DNA from: Alicyclobacillus contaminans DSM 17975
Lineage (GTDB): Bacteria; Bacillota; Bacilli; Alicyclobacillales; Alicyclobacillaceae
Length of the DNA stretch: 64,000 nucleotides
NCBI RefSeq assembly: GCF_000429525.1
Contig: NZ_AUCA01000016.1
Coordinates: 1-64,000, forward strand
Direction: 5' to 3'
Both the position numbers and the translations under genes were made by a program. Under the pieces are notes generated by a model. That model saw nothing but the letters and a program-made list of their open reading frames with translations. It made no database searches and was not told where the DNA came from. Shown here one piece after another: positions 9,435 through 18,544 of this stretch. How positions within the stretch are numbered: the first letter of the stretch is position 1; each line of letters begins with the position of its first letter.

Positions 9435-10176
9435 CCGCATCACCTCCTGGCGGTCTGCGCAGTTGCTCCAGTGCTTGGCCCGCCGCTTTCTGCTCGGCTT
9501 CTTTCTTAGAACGGCCCATGCCGTGCCCCATAATGTCGGTCCCAATCCAGACCTGCACGACAAATTCGCGCGCGTGCGCGGGCCCCCGCTCTTCCACCGT
9601 GATGTACCGCAGTTCCCGGCCAGCGCCGTGCTGCTGCACCCATTCTTGCAGCGCGGTCTTGTAGTCGAAACCGGCAGCGTATTCGTTCAGGTAAGGAAAA
9701 AAGTGCACATCCATAAATGACTGAACGGCCGCAAGCCCCTGATCCAAGTACAGCGCACCAATGAACGCCTCGAATACGTCGGCGAGCAAGGCTGGGCGAT
9801 GGCGTCCGCCGGATCGCTCTTCACCGCGACCCAATCGGATATACCGGTCGAAATTCAGACGGCGAGCGAATTGAACCAGACTCGGTTCACAGACAATGGA
9901 CGCGCGCAGTCTGGTCAACTCGCCTTCCGGCAACGTAGCCTTGGTTCGGTACAGATACTCGCTGACCACGAGTTCCAGCACCGCATCGCCGAGAAATTCC
10001 AATCGTTCATTGTCCTTCAACTGCGGCTTGCGATGTTCATTTCGATACGAAGCATGTGTGAACGCTTGCTTTAACAATACTTGCGATGAAAACTGTACAC
10101 CCAGATTGGCTTGCAGGTCATCCCACTTTGTTTCCGGCATCGTCGACAAAACCCCTTGACTCATTTCTTCTGACAT
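9415..10176 (-). CDS. rnc: ribonuclease III
   Basis: About 253 aa. RNase III cleaves double-stranded RNA, including rRNA precursors and the scRNA. The catalytic signature NERLEFLGDAVLEL is at about residues 57-70, ADVFEAFIGALYLDQG supplies the remaining acidic residues, and the C-terminal dsRNA-binding domain ends GRSKKEAEQKAAGQAL. The start is uncertain: ATG at 10176 gives a normal length but a poor SD, and ATG at 10140 (MPETKWDD) is an alternative with AAGGGG upstream. It comes straight after the terminator behind fabF, leaving no room for a promoter, so expression probably depends on readthrough. Confidence 0.95.
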   Translation of the reverse strand: MSEEMSQGVLSTMPETKWDDLQANLGVQFSSQVLLKQAFTHASYRNEHRKPQLKDNERLEFLGDAVLELVVSEYLYRTKATLPEGELTRLRASIVCEPSLVQFARRLNFDRYIRLGRGEERSGGRHRPALLADVFEAFIGALYLDQGLAAVQSFMDVHFFPYLNEYAAGFDYKTALQEWVQQHGAGRELRYITVEERGPAHAREFVVQVWIGTDIMGHGMGRSKKEAEQKAAGQALEQLRRPPGGDAGVPQTD

Positions 10177-10198
10177 CACCTGGCGAACGCAGGCTTAG

Positions 10199-10227
10199 AA
10201 AAACACCCCCGACCCGGGTCGGGGGTG
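10199..10227 (-). terminator. intrinsic terminator after fabF
   Basis: A perfect 24-base palindrome (10204-10227; CACCCCCGACCC and its complement) is followed on the minus strand by TTTTTCT. It lies 10 bases beyond the fabF stop and separates the lipid genes from rnc-smc. Confidence 0.8.
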
Positions 10228-10236
10228 CTCCACCGA

Positions 10237-11484
10237 TTACGATATGGAAGATGAATAGCGCTTAAACACAATGACTGCGTTATGTCCACCGAAACCAAAC
10301 GAATTCGAGATGGCGATGTGGACATCCTGTTTTCTCGCCTGATTCGGCACATAGTCCAAATCACAATCCGGATCTGGCGTTTCGTAGTTGATGGTCGGCG
10401 GGATGATGCCCTCCGCAATGGTTTTCACCGTCGCGATGGCTTCCGCAGCCCCGGCGGCCCCGAGCATATGCCCGGTCATCGACTTGATGGAACTCACCGC
10501 CAGTTTCCGAGCGTGTTCTCCGAACGCCCGCTTGATGGCCAGCGTTTCTTGCTTGTCCCCGATATCCGTTGACGTCCCGTGGGCGTTGACGTAATCCACC
10601 GCTTCGGGTTCAATCCCCGCGTCGCGCAGGGCGTCCCGCATCGCCCGATATGCGCCGTCGCCCTCAGGCTCCGGTGCCGTGATGTGGTATGCGTCGCCGG
10701 ACATCCCATACCCAATCACTTCCGCGTAAATCTTTGCCCCGCGCGCCTGTGCATGCTCCAAGGATTCCAGAATCAGGACGCCCGCACCTTCCGCCATGAC
10801 GAAGCCATCCCGGTTCAGGTCAAACGGCCGGCTGGCCCGTTGCGGATCGTCATTGCGCGTGGACAACGCCTTCGCGTTGCCAAAGCCGGCCAACGCCAGT
10901 TCCACAATCGCCGCTTCCGATCCGCCCGCAACCATCACATCCGCCGCCCCGCGCTGAATCATTTTGAAGGCGTCGCCAATGGCGTGACTGCCCGTGGCGC
11001 ACGCGGATACGGGTGAACTGTTCGGCCCCTTCATGCCAAACATGATGGAGATTTGGCCAGATGCCATGTTCGAAATCATCATCGGCACGACAAACGGACT
11101 GACCCGTTTTGGTCCACGCTCCACCAACGTACGATAGTTCTCAATCAGTGTATGAATGCCGCCAATGCCCGAACCAATGTAAACGCCGCAACGCTCGGCG
11201 TTCTCCGGTGTCACCTTGAGGCCGGAATCCTCGAGCGCCTGTACGGCCGCCGCCACCGCGAACTGCGTGAAACGGTCGAAGCGCCGGGCTTCCTTCTTGT
11301 CCATATAGAGAGCCGGATCGAAATCTTTCACTTCCCCGGCGATTTGACACGGATAATCCGTTACATCAAAGGACTCGATGCGGGCAATACCAGATTGGCC
11401 AGTAATCAGGCGGTCCCAAAACGTTGAAACGTCATTGCCAATGGGCGATACAACGCCCACTCCAGTAATGACCACTCGTTTCAC
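10237..11484 (-). CDS. fabF: beta-ketoacyl-ACP synthase II
   Basis: The 415-aa elongating condensing enzyme of type II fatty-acid synthesis joins malonyl-ACP to acyl-ACP. The Cys-His-His catalytic triad is visible: [25 protein letters not shown] and [12 protein letters not shown]. The start is GTG at 11484, with GGGGGTG upstream, giving [18 protein letters not shown]. It is the last gene of the fapR operon and is followed by a strong terminator. Confidence 0.97.
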   Translation of the reverse strand: MKRVVITGVGVVSPIGNDVSTFWDRLITGQSGIARIESFDVTDYPCQIAGEVKDFDPALYMDKKEARRFDRFTQFAVAAAVQALEDSGLKVTPENAERCGVYIGSGIGGIHTLIENYRTLVERGPKRVSPFVVPMMISNMASGQISIMFGMKGPNSSPVSACATGSHAIGDAFKMIQRGAADVMVAGGSEAAIVELALAGFGNAKALSTRNDDPQRASRPFDLNRDGFVMAEGAGVLILESLEHAQARGAKIYAEVIGYGMSGDAYHITAPEPEGDGAYRAMRDALRDAGIEPEAVDYVNAHGTSTDIGDKQETLAIKRAFGEHARKLAVSSIKSMTGHMLGAAGAAEAIATVKTIAEGIIPPTINYETPDPDCDLDYVPNQARKQDVHIAISNSFGFGGHNAVIVFKRYSSSIS

Positions 11485-11558
11485 GCCGTCACCCCCAAAG
11501 ATAACAGAAAGCCCCGGCAACCGCACGGGACTCTGTTGCTTCCTTAGAAAGCTGGTGG

Positions 11559-11792
11559 TTACTGGTGTTGCTCAATATATGTAACTACGTCACCAACCGT
11601 CCGGATTTTCTCGGCATCCTCATCGGAAATCTCGAGATCGAATTCATCTTCCAATTCCATAATCAGCTCGACCACATCCAGGGAGTCGGCCCCCAGGTCA
11701 TCTTTGAACGTGGAGTCGAGCGTCACTTTCGATTCGTCCACATCCAAGCGGTCCACAATAATGTTCTTGACACGTTCAAACGTATCAGACAT
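11559..11792 (-). CDS. acpP: acyl carrier protein
   Basis: The 77-aa acyl carrier protein carries growing acyl chains on 4'-phosphopantetheine attached to the Ser in the motif [16 protein letters not shown]. It is strongly acidic with normal ACP length. The start at 11792 follows AGGAGGTGGAAAC. It lies 115 bases after fabG; this spacer shows no promoter that I can identify with confidence. Confidence 0.97.
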   Translation of the reverse strand: MSDTFERVKNIIVDRLDVDESKVTLDSTFKDDLGADSLDVVELIMELEDEFDLEISDEDAEKIRTVGDVVTYIEQHQ

Positions 11793-11907
11793 GTTTCCAC
11801 CTCCTGAATCAGCAGCGCCGCGCCATCGCCGCCTCGGCCGAAATCGCGACCATCTGCACACATGCGGTAAACCATGAGCTTCCGGCAAGCTCCTGGACAA
11901 GAGTATA

Positions 11908-12645
11908 CTACATGACCATGCCTCCGTCGACATTCAAAACTTGCCCAGTGATATAACGCGCTGCATCCGAGGCGAGGAAGCGCACCGCAGCCGCCACATC
12001 CTCCGGTTGGCCGACCTGGCCGAGCGGGATCTGCTCTACCATTTTCGACGTAATTTCCGAATTCAATTCGGCGGTCATGTCCGTGGCAATGTATCCCGGG
12101 GCGACGGCATTCACGGTGATGCCGCGAGTCGCCAATTCGCGAGCCGCTGTCTTCGTCAGGCCAATCAACCCCGCCTTGGCGGCCACATAGTTGGCTTGTC
12201 CCGGATTGCCAATCAGGCCCACCACAGACGCGATGTTCACAATGCGGCCAAATCGCTGTTTCATCATGGGCCGCGCCGCCGACTTGATCATGTGAAACGC
12301 ACCCTTGAGATTGGTGTTGAGCACCGCGTCCCACTCCTCCTCTTTCATGCGGAGAAGCAGCGTGTCGCGAGTGATGCCCGCGTTATTCACCACAATATCC
12401 AATCGTCCGAAGGCGGCCAGTGCAGATTCCACCAGCCTGTCGGCGTCTTCCAACCGACTGACATCCGCCTGCTCCACAATCGCACGTCCACCGGCCTGCT
12501 CGACCAGGCGAGCTGTTTCTCTCGCCTCCTCCTCGCGGCCGGCATAATTCACCACCACGCAGCCGCCGTCCCGGCCGAGCTCAACCGCGATGGCGCGCCC
12601 AATTCCGCGCGATGATCCAGTGACTATCGCAACACGACCTTCCAC
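11908..12645 (-). CDS. fabG: 3-oxoacyl-ACP reductase
   Basis: The 245-aa NADPH-dependent short-chain dehydrogenase reduces beta-ketoacyl-ACP. It has the cofactor motif [14 protein letters not shown], a catalytic Ser in [10 protein letters not shown] and YxxxK in YVAAKAG. GTG at 12645 ([10 protein letters not shown]) follows GGGGAGGG; an ATG twelve codons upstream overlaps the fabD stop and has no SD advantage. Confidence 0.96.
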   Translation of the reverse strand: MEGRVAIVTGSSRGIGRAIAVELGRDGGCVVVNYAGREEEARETARLVEQAGGRAIVEQADVSRLEDADRLVESALAAFGRLDIVVNNAGITRDTLLLRMKEEEWDAVLNTNLKGAFHMIKSAARPMMKQRFGRIVNIASVVGLIGNPGQANYVAAKAGLIGLTKTAARELATRGITVNAVAPGYIATDMTAELNSEITSKMVEQIPLGQVGQPEDVAAAVRFLASDAARYITGQVLNVDGGMVM

Positions 12646-12677
12646 ACAGTTCCCTCCCCAGTCTGCCTGCGGTGCCA

Positions 12678-13619
12678 TCATCCCTGCAACGCTTCCAGCG
12701 TCTGCCAGAGCGAAGCCTCATCCTCCACGTGGTACGTCGCGACTTCGCGCGACACCTTGCGGATGAGCCCGGACAGCACCGTTCCAGGGCCAAACTCGAC
12801 AAACGACGCTATGCCCATGGCCAACATGGCGCGCACATCGTCTTCCCAGCGCACTGGAGAGTACAGTTGAACTTCCAAAGCGCTGCGAATTTCGTCCGCG
12901 TTCGTCCGAGCCACCGCATCCACATTGGCCACCACCGGGATGTCCGCTTCGCGAACGGCGGTGTCTGCCAGCGCGGCCTTCAGTTTATCCGCAGCCGGGC
13001 GCATCAAACGGCAGTGAAATGGGCCGCTCACCTCCAGCGGAATTACCCGCTTGGCGCCGCGTTCCTTCGCCATCTGACCCGCTCTCTCCACCGCCGCACG
13101 CGTCCCGGAAATGACAATCTGCCCCGGGCAATTGAGGTTGGCAAGTTCCACCACTTCGTCGCCCTTCGATGCGTCCCGGCAGACCTCCGCCAAGTCGTCC
13201 GCTCCCATGCCGAGGACAGCGGACATAGCCCCAACACCAGCGGGTACCGCCTCGTCCATCCATTTGCCGCGCCAATGCACCAACCTCACCGCGTCTGCAA
13301 ACGCCAGGCTCCCCGCGGCCACCAGAGCCGTGTATTCTCCGAGGCTGTGTCCCGCGACGCAAGCCGGCACCAGGTCGCATTGTTCCGCGAAGACCCGATA
13401 CGCCGCAATACTCGTGGTCAACAGCGCAGGCTGGGTGTGATACGTCAATTTCAAATCGGACTCGGGACCCTCGAGAATCAACCGGCTCAACGAGAAGCGG
13501 AGGGCCTCGTCGGCTTCGGCGTACGTGCGGCGCGCCACTTCGTAGTTATCCAATAATTCCTTCCCCATGCCCACGTACTGGGCACCTTGCCCAGGAAACA
13601 CAAACGCTGTCTTCTTCAA
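12678..13619 (-). CDS. fabD: malonyl-CoA-ACP transacylase
   Basis: The 313-aa enzyme transfers malonyl groups from CoA to ACP. The N-terminal FPGQGAQYVGMG, nucleophile elbow GHSLGEYTAL (Ser about 92) and the active-site His in GPFHCRLM are present. The start is TTG, nine bases after GGGAGG. It lies between fabH and fabG as in most Bacilli lipid operons. Confidence 0.96.
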   Translation of the reverse strand: MKKTAFVFPGQGAQYVGMGKELLDNYEVARRTYAEADEALRFSLSRLILEGPESDLKLTYHTQPALLTTSIAAYRVFAEQCDLVPACVAGHSLGEYTALVAAGSLAFADAVRLVHWRGKWMDEAVPAGVGAMSAVLGMGADDLAEVCRDASKGDEVVELANLNCPGQIVISGTRAAVERAGQMAKERGAKRVIPLEVSGPFHCRLMRPAADKLKAALADTAVREADIPVVANVDAVARTNADEIRSALEVQLYSPVRWEDDVRAMLAMGIASFVEFGPGTVLSGLIRKVSREVATYHVEDEASLWQTLEALQG

Positions 13620-13653
13620 CCGATCATTCCTCCCACCTTCGACCGTTTCCGGT

Positions 13654-14643
13654 TCACAGGCGAACGGCCGTCGCTCCCCAGGTCAAACCACCGCCAAAGC
13701 CAACCATCACCAGCAGGTCGCCGGGCTTTGCGCGACCCTCCCGAACCGCTTCGTCGAGCGCGATGGGAATGGACGACGCAGACGTATTGCCATACTTGTG
13801 CACCGTCACCACAACTTTGTCCTCATCCAAACCGAACCGCTTTCTCGCCGCGTCAATGATGCGGATATTCGCCTGGTGCGGCACCAAAAGATCAATATCC
13901 TCTTTCTCAAACCCGGACTGCGTCAGCACTTTCTCGGTCGACGCCGCCATCGCGCGTACCGCAAACTTGAACGTCTCCTGCCCCTGCATACGCAGATAGT
14001 GCAGCTTGTTGGCGACGGTCTCCGCCGTCGCCGGCATCCGCGATCCACCGGCCGGCAAACAGAGGTAGTCCGCACCACCGCCGTCCGAACCGAGGTCAAA
14101 CGCGTAAAATCCGCGGTCTCCTTCCACGGGGCCCAACACCACGGCTCCCGCGCCATCCCCGAACAAAACACACGTGCTGCGATCCGTATAGTCGGTGATG
14201 CGGGACAACAGATCGCCGGCAATCACCACCGCATAGCGGATGCGACCCGCTTCAATCATGCTGACGGCGTTCGCCAACCCATACAGAAAACCGCTGCAGG
14301 CGGCCGACAGGTCGTACGCCCCCGCCTTGACCGCGCCAATTCGGTGTTGCACGAGGCACGCCGTCGCGGGAAACATCATGTCCGGCGTCACCGTGGCACA
14401 CAGAATCATGTCGACATCCTCCGCCGCGACCCCCGCAGCCTCCAGCGCCCGCTCGGCGGCGGCGGCAGCGTAATCCGACGTGGCTTCGCCCGGTTCGGCA
14501 ATTCGACGCTCTTTCATGCCGGTCCGAGTCACAATCCACTCATCACTGGTGTCCACCATTTTCTCCAGGTCCGCGTTGCTCAACACGCGTTTGGGTAACG
14601 CCGATCCCGTCCCCAGGATGCCGGCTCGTATACGTTCGGTCAT
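13654..14643 (-). CDS. fabH: beta-ketoacyl-ACP synthase III
   Basis: The 329-aa initiating condensing enzyme joins acyl-CoA primers to malonyl-ACP. The catalytic Cys lies in DLSAACSGFLYGL, the His in VPHQANIRIID and the Asn in HKYGNTSASS. In Bacilli FabH selects branched or other unusual primers and so shapes membrane lipid composition; the substrate here cannot be read from sequence. ATG at 14643 overlaps the plsX stop (ATGA) and follows GGGGAGG. B. subtilis lacks fabH in this operon, so its presence between plsX and fabD is a local difference. Confidence 0.96.
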   Translation of the reverse strand: MTERIRAGILGTGSALPKRVLSNADLEKMVDTSDEWIVTRTGMKERRIAEPGEATSDYAAAAAERALEAAGVAAEDVDMILCATVTPDMMFPATACLVQHRIGAVKAGAYDLSAACSGFLYGLANAVSMIEAGRIRYAVVIAGDLLSRITDYTDRSTCVLFGDGAGAVVLGPVEGDRGFYAFDLGSDGGGADYLCLPAGGSRMPATAETVANKLHYLRMQGQETFKFAVRAMAASTEKVLTQSGFEKEDIDLLVPHQANIRIIDAARKRFGLDEDKVVVTVHKYGNTSASSIPIALDEAVREGRAKPGDLLVMVGFGGGLTWGATAVRL

Positions 14644-15662
14644 CGTTCGTTCCTCCCCAATTCTTCCGCCTCTGTGCGGTCTGATTGCAAATCCTCTGCA
14701 ATGTGATTCAGCAAGCGGTTTTCCACGAACCTGGCTGCCTGCGTGCAGGTGACATACCACGCCCGCGCATTGCTGCTGCCGTGTGCCTTGAAACACCCGC
14801 CGGCAACGCCGAGAAACGGCGCACCTCCGTACTCGGCGTAGTCAAAACGACGTCGAAACGGACGCAGCGTGGGCGCAATCGCAGCCGCGCGCAATTTGGT
14901 CCACCAGTTTTTGAGGAAGGCTTCCTTCAGAGCACCAAATACTCCCGCGCCGACTCCTTCGACGAGTTTCAGGACCACGTTTCCCACGAAGCCATCGCAG
15001 ACCACCACATCCACGCTGCCGGACAGCAAATCGCGTGCTTCCACATTGCCCGCGAAGTGAATCTGCTCGAATGCCTTCAACACGCCATACGTATCTTTGA
15101 CGACAGCGTTCCCTTTTCCTTCTTCCGTGCCGACGTTCAACAGCCCCACCCGCGGCCGCTCCACGCCGAGGACGTACTTGGAATACGCGCTGCCCATCAG
15201 TGCGAACTGCAACAGATGGCGGCTGTTGGCATCCATGGTGGCGCCGGCGTCGAGCAGCATGACACCGCGCCCGTCGAAAGTGGGAAGCACGGGCGCCAGG
15301 GCGGGACGGTCAATCCCCTCGAGTCGCCCCACCACCAATAGTCCGGCGGCCACGAGCGCTCCCGTGTTGCCCGCCGAGACCATGGCGTCCGCCGCTCCCT
15401 CCTTCACCATGCGCGCCGCGGTGACCAAGGACGAGTCCGGTTTCCGCCGAACGGCGCGAACCGGCTCCTCTCCCGGCTCGACCACACTGACTGTATGTTC
15501 AACGCGCACATTGGCAGGCAGTGCACGCACCTGCCGAATCTGTGCCTCGTCGCCAATCAAGAGCACTTCCACGTCGGGCCGTTCTTCGGCAAATGCTGAG
15601 GCCCCCTGCACAGGAGCCATCGGTGCATGATCCCCGCCCATGGCGTCAATCGCAATTCTCAT
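14640..15662 (-). CDS. plsX: phosphate acyltransferase PlsX
   Basis: The 340-aa enzyme converts acyl-ACP and phosphate to acyl-phosphate, the donor used by PlsY for phosphatidic acid. MRIAIDAMGGDHAP and SAGNTGALVAAGLLV are family signatures. Of two adjacent ATG codons the second (15662) has the better spacing from GGGAG and the family N-terminus. It overlaps the end of fapR by 17 bases and couples to fabH by an ATGA overlap. Confidence 0.96.
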   Translation of the reverse strand: MRIAIDAMGGDHAPMAPVQGASAFAEERPDVEVLLIGDEAQIRQVRALPANVRVEHTVSVVEPGEEPVRAVRRKPDSSLVTAARMVKEGAADAMVSAGNTGALVAAGLLVVGRLEGIDRPALAPVLPTFDGRGVMLLDAGATMDANSRHLLQFALMGSAYSKYVLGVERPRVGLLNVGTEEGKGNAVVKDTYGVLKAFEQIHFAGNVEARDLLSGSVDVVVCDGFVGNVVLKLVEGVGAGVFGALKEAFLKNWWTKLRAAAIAPTLRPFRRRFDYAEYGGAPFLGVAGGCFKAHGSSNARAWYVTCTQAARFVENRLLNHIAEDLQSDRTEAEELGRNER

Positions 15663-16242
15663 CATTCCACTCCCTTGGTAACCCTGCGTTCATCCCAGAG
15701 GGATTCGTGACAACCCAAATCATTCCATCCACAACACAATCCTCACCGACGGTCGTTTGCACCCGGCACTGGGCAACCTGTCCCTTCCGGGCCACCACCT
15801 GCACCTCGGTGCGGAGCGTTTCGCCCACTCGCACCATTCTGTGAAAGCGAAGTTCCGTCTTGGCGGTGACCGCCATGTCCGCATCCATCACCGCAGTGGC
15901 CAGCGAATTGACCAACGCGAACAGATGGTGTCCACGTACAATCTCCGTCCGGCTGAAGACGTGGCTCTGCTGCACGGTAAACACGGATACCGCGCGATGG
16001 TTCAACTGCAGTTCCACCACCTCGCCCACCACTTCGCTTTGGTCGAGGGCACGAACCGCGTCGTGGCGCTCGGTAGCCACTTGGCGAATGCGCTCCCGTG
16101 CTTCCGGAATTTTCAGCGCAGCCCTGTCCAGCCGAATGGTGGCAATACTCACGCCGAACCGCGCCGCCAATTGCTCGTCGGTCGCAAACGGATTGTCGCG
16201 AAGATACTGAATCAGCGCTTGTCTGCGCTCCGATTTTTTCAG
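15646..16242 (-). CDS. fapR: fatty acid and phospholipid biosynthesis regulator FapR, CTG start
   Basis: The 198-aa repressor of lipid genes is released from DNA by malonyl-CoA. The N-terminal helix-turn-helix (FATDEQLAARFGVSIATIRL, about 20-39) and the linker and hot-dog domain (VFSRTEIVRGHHLFALVNSLA) match Bacillus FapR closely. No ATG, GTG or TTG gives the complete HTH. The frame opens fully with CTG at 16242, seven bases after AAGGAGG, giving LKKSERRQALIQYLRDNP, which aligns with the B. subtilis N-terminus. A TTG inside the HTH (16170) would delete half the DNA-binding motif. The gene heads the operon and probably represses itself. Confidence 0.93.
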   Translation of the reverse strand: MKKSERRQALIQYLRDNPFATDEQLAARFGVSIATIRLDRAALKIPEARERIRQVATERHDAVRALDQSEVVGEVVELQLNHRAVSVFTVQQSHVFSRTEIVRGHHLFALVNSLATAVMDADMAVTAKTELRFHRMVRVGETLRTEVQVVARKGQVAQCRVQTTVGEDCVVDGMIWVVTNPSGMNAGLPREWNDENCD

Positions 16243-16292
16243 TACCGCCCCTCCTTCCCTGTTTACAACCAGATCATATGACCTGCTGCTAA

Positions 16293-16322
16293 ATTGTATG
16301 CGAACGACGTCACAGTGTGCAA
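16293..16322 (-). promoter_or_regulatory. promoter of the fapR lipid operon, with possible FapR operator
   Basis: On the minus strand -35 TTGCAC (16317-16322) and -10 TACAAT (16293-16298) are 18 bases apart. Directly downstream, about 16273-16295, the sequence TTAGCAGCAGGTCATATGA loosely resembles the palindromic FapR box, where autoregulation would be expected. The promoter is well supported; the operator match is only partial and is an inference. Confidence 0.65.
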
Positions 16323-16410
16323 GACAATCTATGGATATCCCATCCCGTTTTCCATGCCGGTCCGGTCTGACTCTCCGTCAAAAGGACTGCGATGACCTGC
16401 CCAAAAACAC

Positions 16411-16435
16411 AAAAAAGCCGGTGCAATCACCGGCT
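16411..16435 (-). terminator. intrinsic terminator after rpmF
   Basis: An 8-bp perfect stem (AGCCGGTG/CACCGGCT, loop ATTG) is followed on the minus strand by TTTTTTGTGTTTTTG. It lies about 8 bases past the rpmF stop and separates it from the fapR promoter. Confidence 0.9.
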
Positions 16436-16443
16436 TCCTTGAC

Positions 16444-16620
16444 TCACTTTACTTTCAGCACCTGACGTCCTTTGTAGGAACCACAATTCTTGCACACGTG
16501 GTGTGCCAGTTTGTATTCTCCGCACTGCGGGCACTGGACCATGCCCGGCAACTCCAGCTTGAAATGCGTGCGACGCAGACGCTTGCGGGTTTTCGACGTT
16601 CTATGTTGCGGTACCGCCAT
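16444..16620 (-). CDS. rpmF: 50S ribosomal protein L32
   Basis: The 58-aa zinc-ribbon form of L32 has Cys at 30, 33, 43 and 46 (CPQC and CKNC). It begins [17 protein letters not shown], the family start; a longer in-frame opening upstream belongs to the yceD region and is rejected. It is co-transcribed with yceD, as in most bacteria. Confidence 0.97.
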   Translation of the reverse strand: MAVPQHRTSKTRKRLRRTHFKLELPGMVQCPQCGEYKLAHHVCKNCGSYKGRQVLKVK

Positions 16621-16655
16621 CAAGACACCCCCTTTACAAACTGCCGGATACCATC

Positions 16656-17162
16656 TTACTTTGACTCGTCCGAGGAAAGCAAGTCCTGCAGGGCGGCCAG
16701 TCTCGGATCCACCCTCTGCACCACGCAGTCGCATGGGTCCTGGTTGCGATTTCGTCCGCAAACCGGGCACAACCCAAGGCAATTCTCGGCGCAGACCGGA
16801 CAATAATCGAGCGCCAGATTGATGGCTTCTTCGACGTACGGATCCAGGACGATTTCGTCCTGCTCCACGAGGTGAACATCCTCGTTTTCCTTGGCTGGCA
16901 AATCCGTAAACGACTCTTCAAAAGGGACATGGAGCGTTTGCTCGGCGTCTTCCAGACACCGCGAACACTGATAGATCACATCGGCCGTCAGCGCACCCTG
17001 CACTCGGCACTGATGTGCTGTCCCCTCTGCGTGCAAATCCGCCCGTACCGGCCCGATGCTTCGAACCTGTTGGTTCTCCTCGACCACTCTCGGCAATGTG
17101 ACACATCCCGTAACGTGGACGCCCGCACCGGACTTCTGAACACTTCGAAAGCTAATTTGCAT
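16656..17162 (-). CDS. yceD: YceD family (DUF177) protein
   Basis: A 168-aa DUF177 protein; the family is paired with rpmF and has been linked to 23S rRNA accumulation, but the mechanism is unsettled. Two Cys pairs are visible, CSRC near the middle and [18 protein letters not shown] near the C-terminus, suggesting metal binding. The start at 17162 follows GGGTGG. It is expressed from the strong promoter just upstream. Confidence 0.9.
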   Translation of the reverse strand: MQISFRSVQKSGAGVHVTGCVTLPRVVEENQQVRSIGPVRADLHAEGTAHQCRVQGALTADVIYQCSRCLEDAEQTLHVPFEESFTDLPAKENEDVHLVEQDEIVLDPYVEEAINLALDYCPVCAENCLGLCPVCGRNRNQDPCDCVVQRVDPRLAALQDLLSSDESK

Positions 17163-17191
17163 CAGTACCACCCTATCGGCAACAGATTCGA

Positions 17192-17221
17192 GTATACCCT
17201 CAGGCCAGCGACGGTGTCAAG
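17192..17221 (-). promoter_or_regulatory. promoter of yceD-rpmF
   Basis: Minus-strand -35 TTGACA (17216-17221, perfect) and -10 TATACT (17192-17197) with an 18-base spacer, about 30 bases before the yceD start. It lies immediately after the stop of the upstream patatin gene. Confidence 0.85.
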
Positions 17222-17226
17222 GTGTT

Positions 17227-18036
17227 TTACTTGCCATCCAATCCTCCGCCGGAACCATCGTCGCGGCACGACGCTGCCAACGCCACAATCTGGGGCATCA
17301 TGGCCATGGCCGCCTCGTAGCCTCTGGCCATCGCTTCCTTTGCGCGTTGAAACTGCGAGGTGCCCATGTCGGACAAATCCGGCTCGATACGGAGATCCGC
17401 GTGTTGAACCCGCGGTTCCACCAACTGCTGCTGCATCACGTCGATGGAATACATGATGACGTCCATGATGGTTTCGGGTACGGCCGAGCGCAGCACGGCT
17501 GCCACGTCGACCGCAATCACCACGTCCGCCCCCAACGTACGGCAGGCGTGGACTGGCACTCGTTCCAGCACTCCGCCGTCGACAAACACGCCGTCCGCAT
17601 TGACGTATGGCACAAAAACCCCGGGAATGGCGATGCTCGCTCGAACCGCATCGGCGATGGATCCGCTGGCGAAAAGTACACTCCGACGCTGGGTGAGCTC
17701 CGTGGCCACCACGCCAAACCGCGGTTCAACGTCTTCAAACCGCAGCCTGCGCGTAAGCATGGTCACCATCTGATGGATCTTCTGACCGGAAATTAGGCCC
17801 ATCCGAGGAACGGTCAGGTCAATCCAATGCCGCCAGCTGAGCGTGGTCGCCAGTCGCTCCATGAAGGCGGGGCGCATCCCCGTTACATAAAATGCCCCAA
17901 TCAGGCTGCCCATGCTCGATCCGGTGACCACGTCAGGGCGAATACCGTGTTCCTCCAGCGCCTTCAACACACCCACGTGTGCGAATCCTTTGGCGCCGCC
18001 GGATCCGAGCGCCAACCCCAGCGTCTTTCGCGGCAC
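17227..18036 (-). CDS. patatin-like phospholipase family protein (YlbK/RssA type)
   Basis: The 269-aa protein is of the bacterial patatin family, with the oxyanion motif GSGGAKGFAHVG, nucleophile GSSMG (Ser about 41) and the dyad DGG (VFVDGGVLERVPV). These features predict a Ser-Asp lipid acyl hydrolase; the substrate is unknown. No signal peptide is seen, so it is probably cytosolic. GTG at 18036 lies eight bases after GGGGG; a GTG three codons upstream lacks spacing. In Bacilli it is likewise found near coaD and yceD-rpmF. Confidence 0.87.
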   Translation of the reverse strand: MPRKTLGLALGSGGAKGFAHVGVLKALEEHGIRPDVVTGSSMGSLIGAFYVTGMRPAFMERLATTLSWRHWIDLTVPRMGLISGQKIHQMVTMLTRRLRFEDVEPRFGVVATELTQRRSVLFASGSIADAVRASIAIPGVFVPYVNADGVFVDGGVLERVPVHACRTLGADVVIAVDVAAVLRSAVPETIMDVIMYSIDVMQQQLVEPRVQHADLRIEPDLSDMGTSQFQRAKEAMARGYEAAMAMMPQIVALAASCRDDGSGGGLDGK

Positions 18037-18058
18037 ATCCAACACCCCCGCCTGATTT

Positions 18059-18544
18059 CTATGGCGTGTTCATGTACTTCTTCCGCAGGGCGACAGCCAC
18101 GCACTCGGGCACATGGGCACGGACATCTCCGCCGTAGGCGGCCACCTGTTTCACCAGCGATGAGCTCACATACGACAACGTCGGATGTGTCGGCAGGAAT
18201 ACCGTGACAGCGGACGGTTCCATGCTGCGATTCATGTGGGCCAGCTTGACCTCATTCTCATAATCCGCCGGTTCCCGCACCCCGCGGACAATGACGTGCG
18301 CTTGGATGCGTCGTATATAATCCACCAGCAAGCCCTGGAATTGGTCGACACGAACGTTGGGAATCCCCTTCACCGCCTCGGCAATCAACTGCATGCGCTC
18401 CTCCACGGAGAACAAGGGGCGCTTATCGGGGTTGACGAGAATGGCTATCACCACTTCGTCAAACAGCTGTGCCGCCGTTTGCAGCACCTCGAGGTGTCCG
18501 TTGGTCAGTGGATCAAAACTGCCTGGATAAACCGCGCGTCTCAT
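18059..18544 (-). CDS. coaD: pantetheine-phosphate adenylyltransferase
   Basis: The 161-aa enzyme makes dephospho-CoA from 4'-phosphopantetheine and ATP, the fourth step of CoA synthesis. YPGSFDPLTNGHLEVL contains the nucleotidyltransferase motif (N)GH; VRGVREPADYENE and LSYVSSSLVKQVA are further signatures. The start overlaps the rsmD stop by four bases (ATGA). Confidence 0.96.
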   Translation of the reverse strand: MRRAVYPGSFDPLTNGHLEVLQTAAQLFDEVVIAILVNPDKRPLFSVEERMQLIAEAVKGIPNVRVDQFQGLLVDYIRRIQAHVIVRGVREPADYENEVKLAHMNRSMEPSAVTVFLPTHPTLSYVSSSLVKQVAAYGGDVRAHVPECVAVALRKKYMNTP

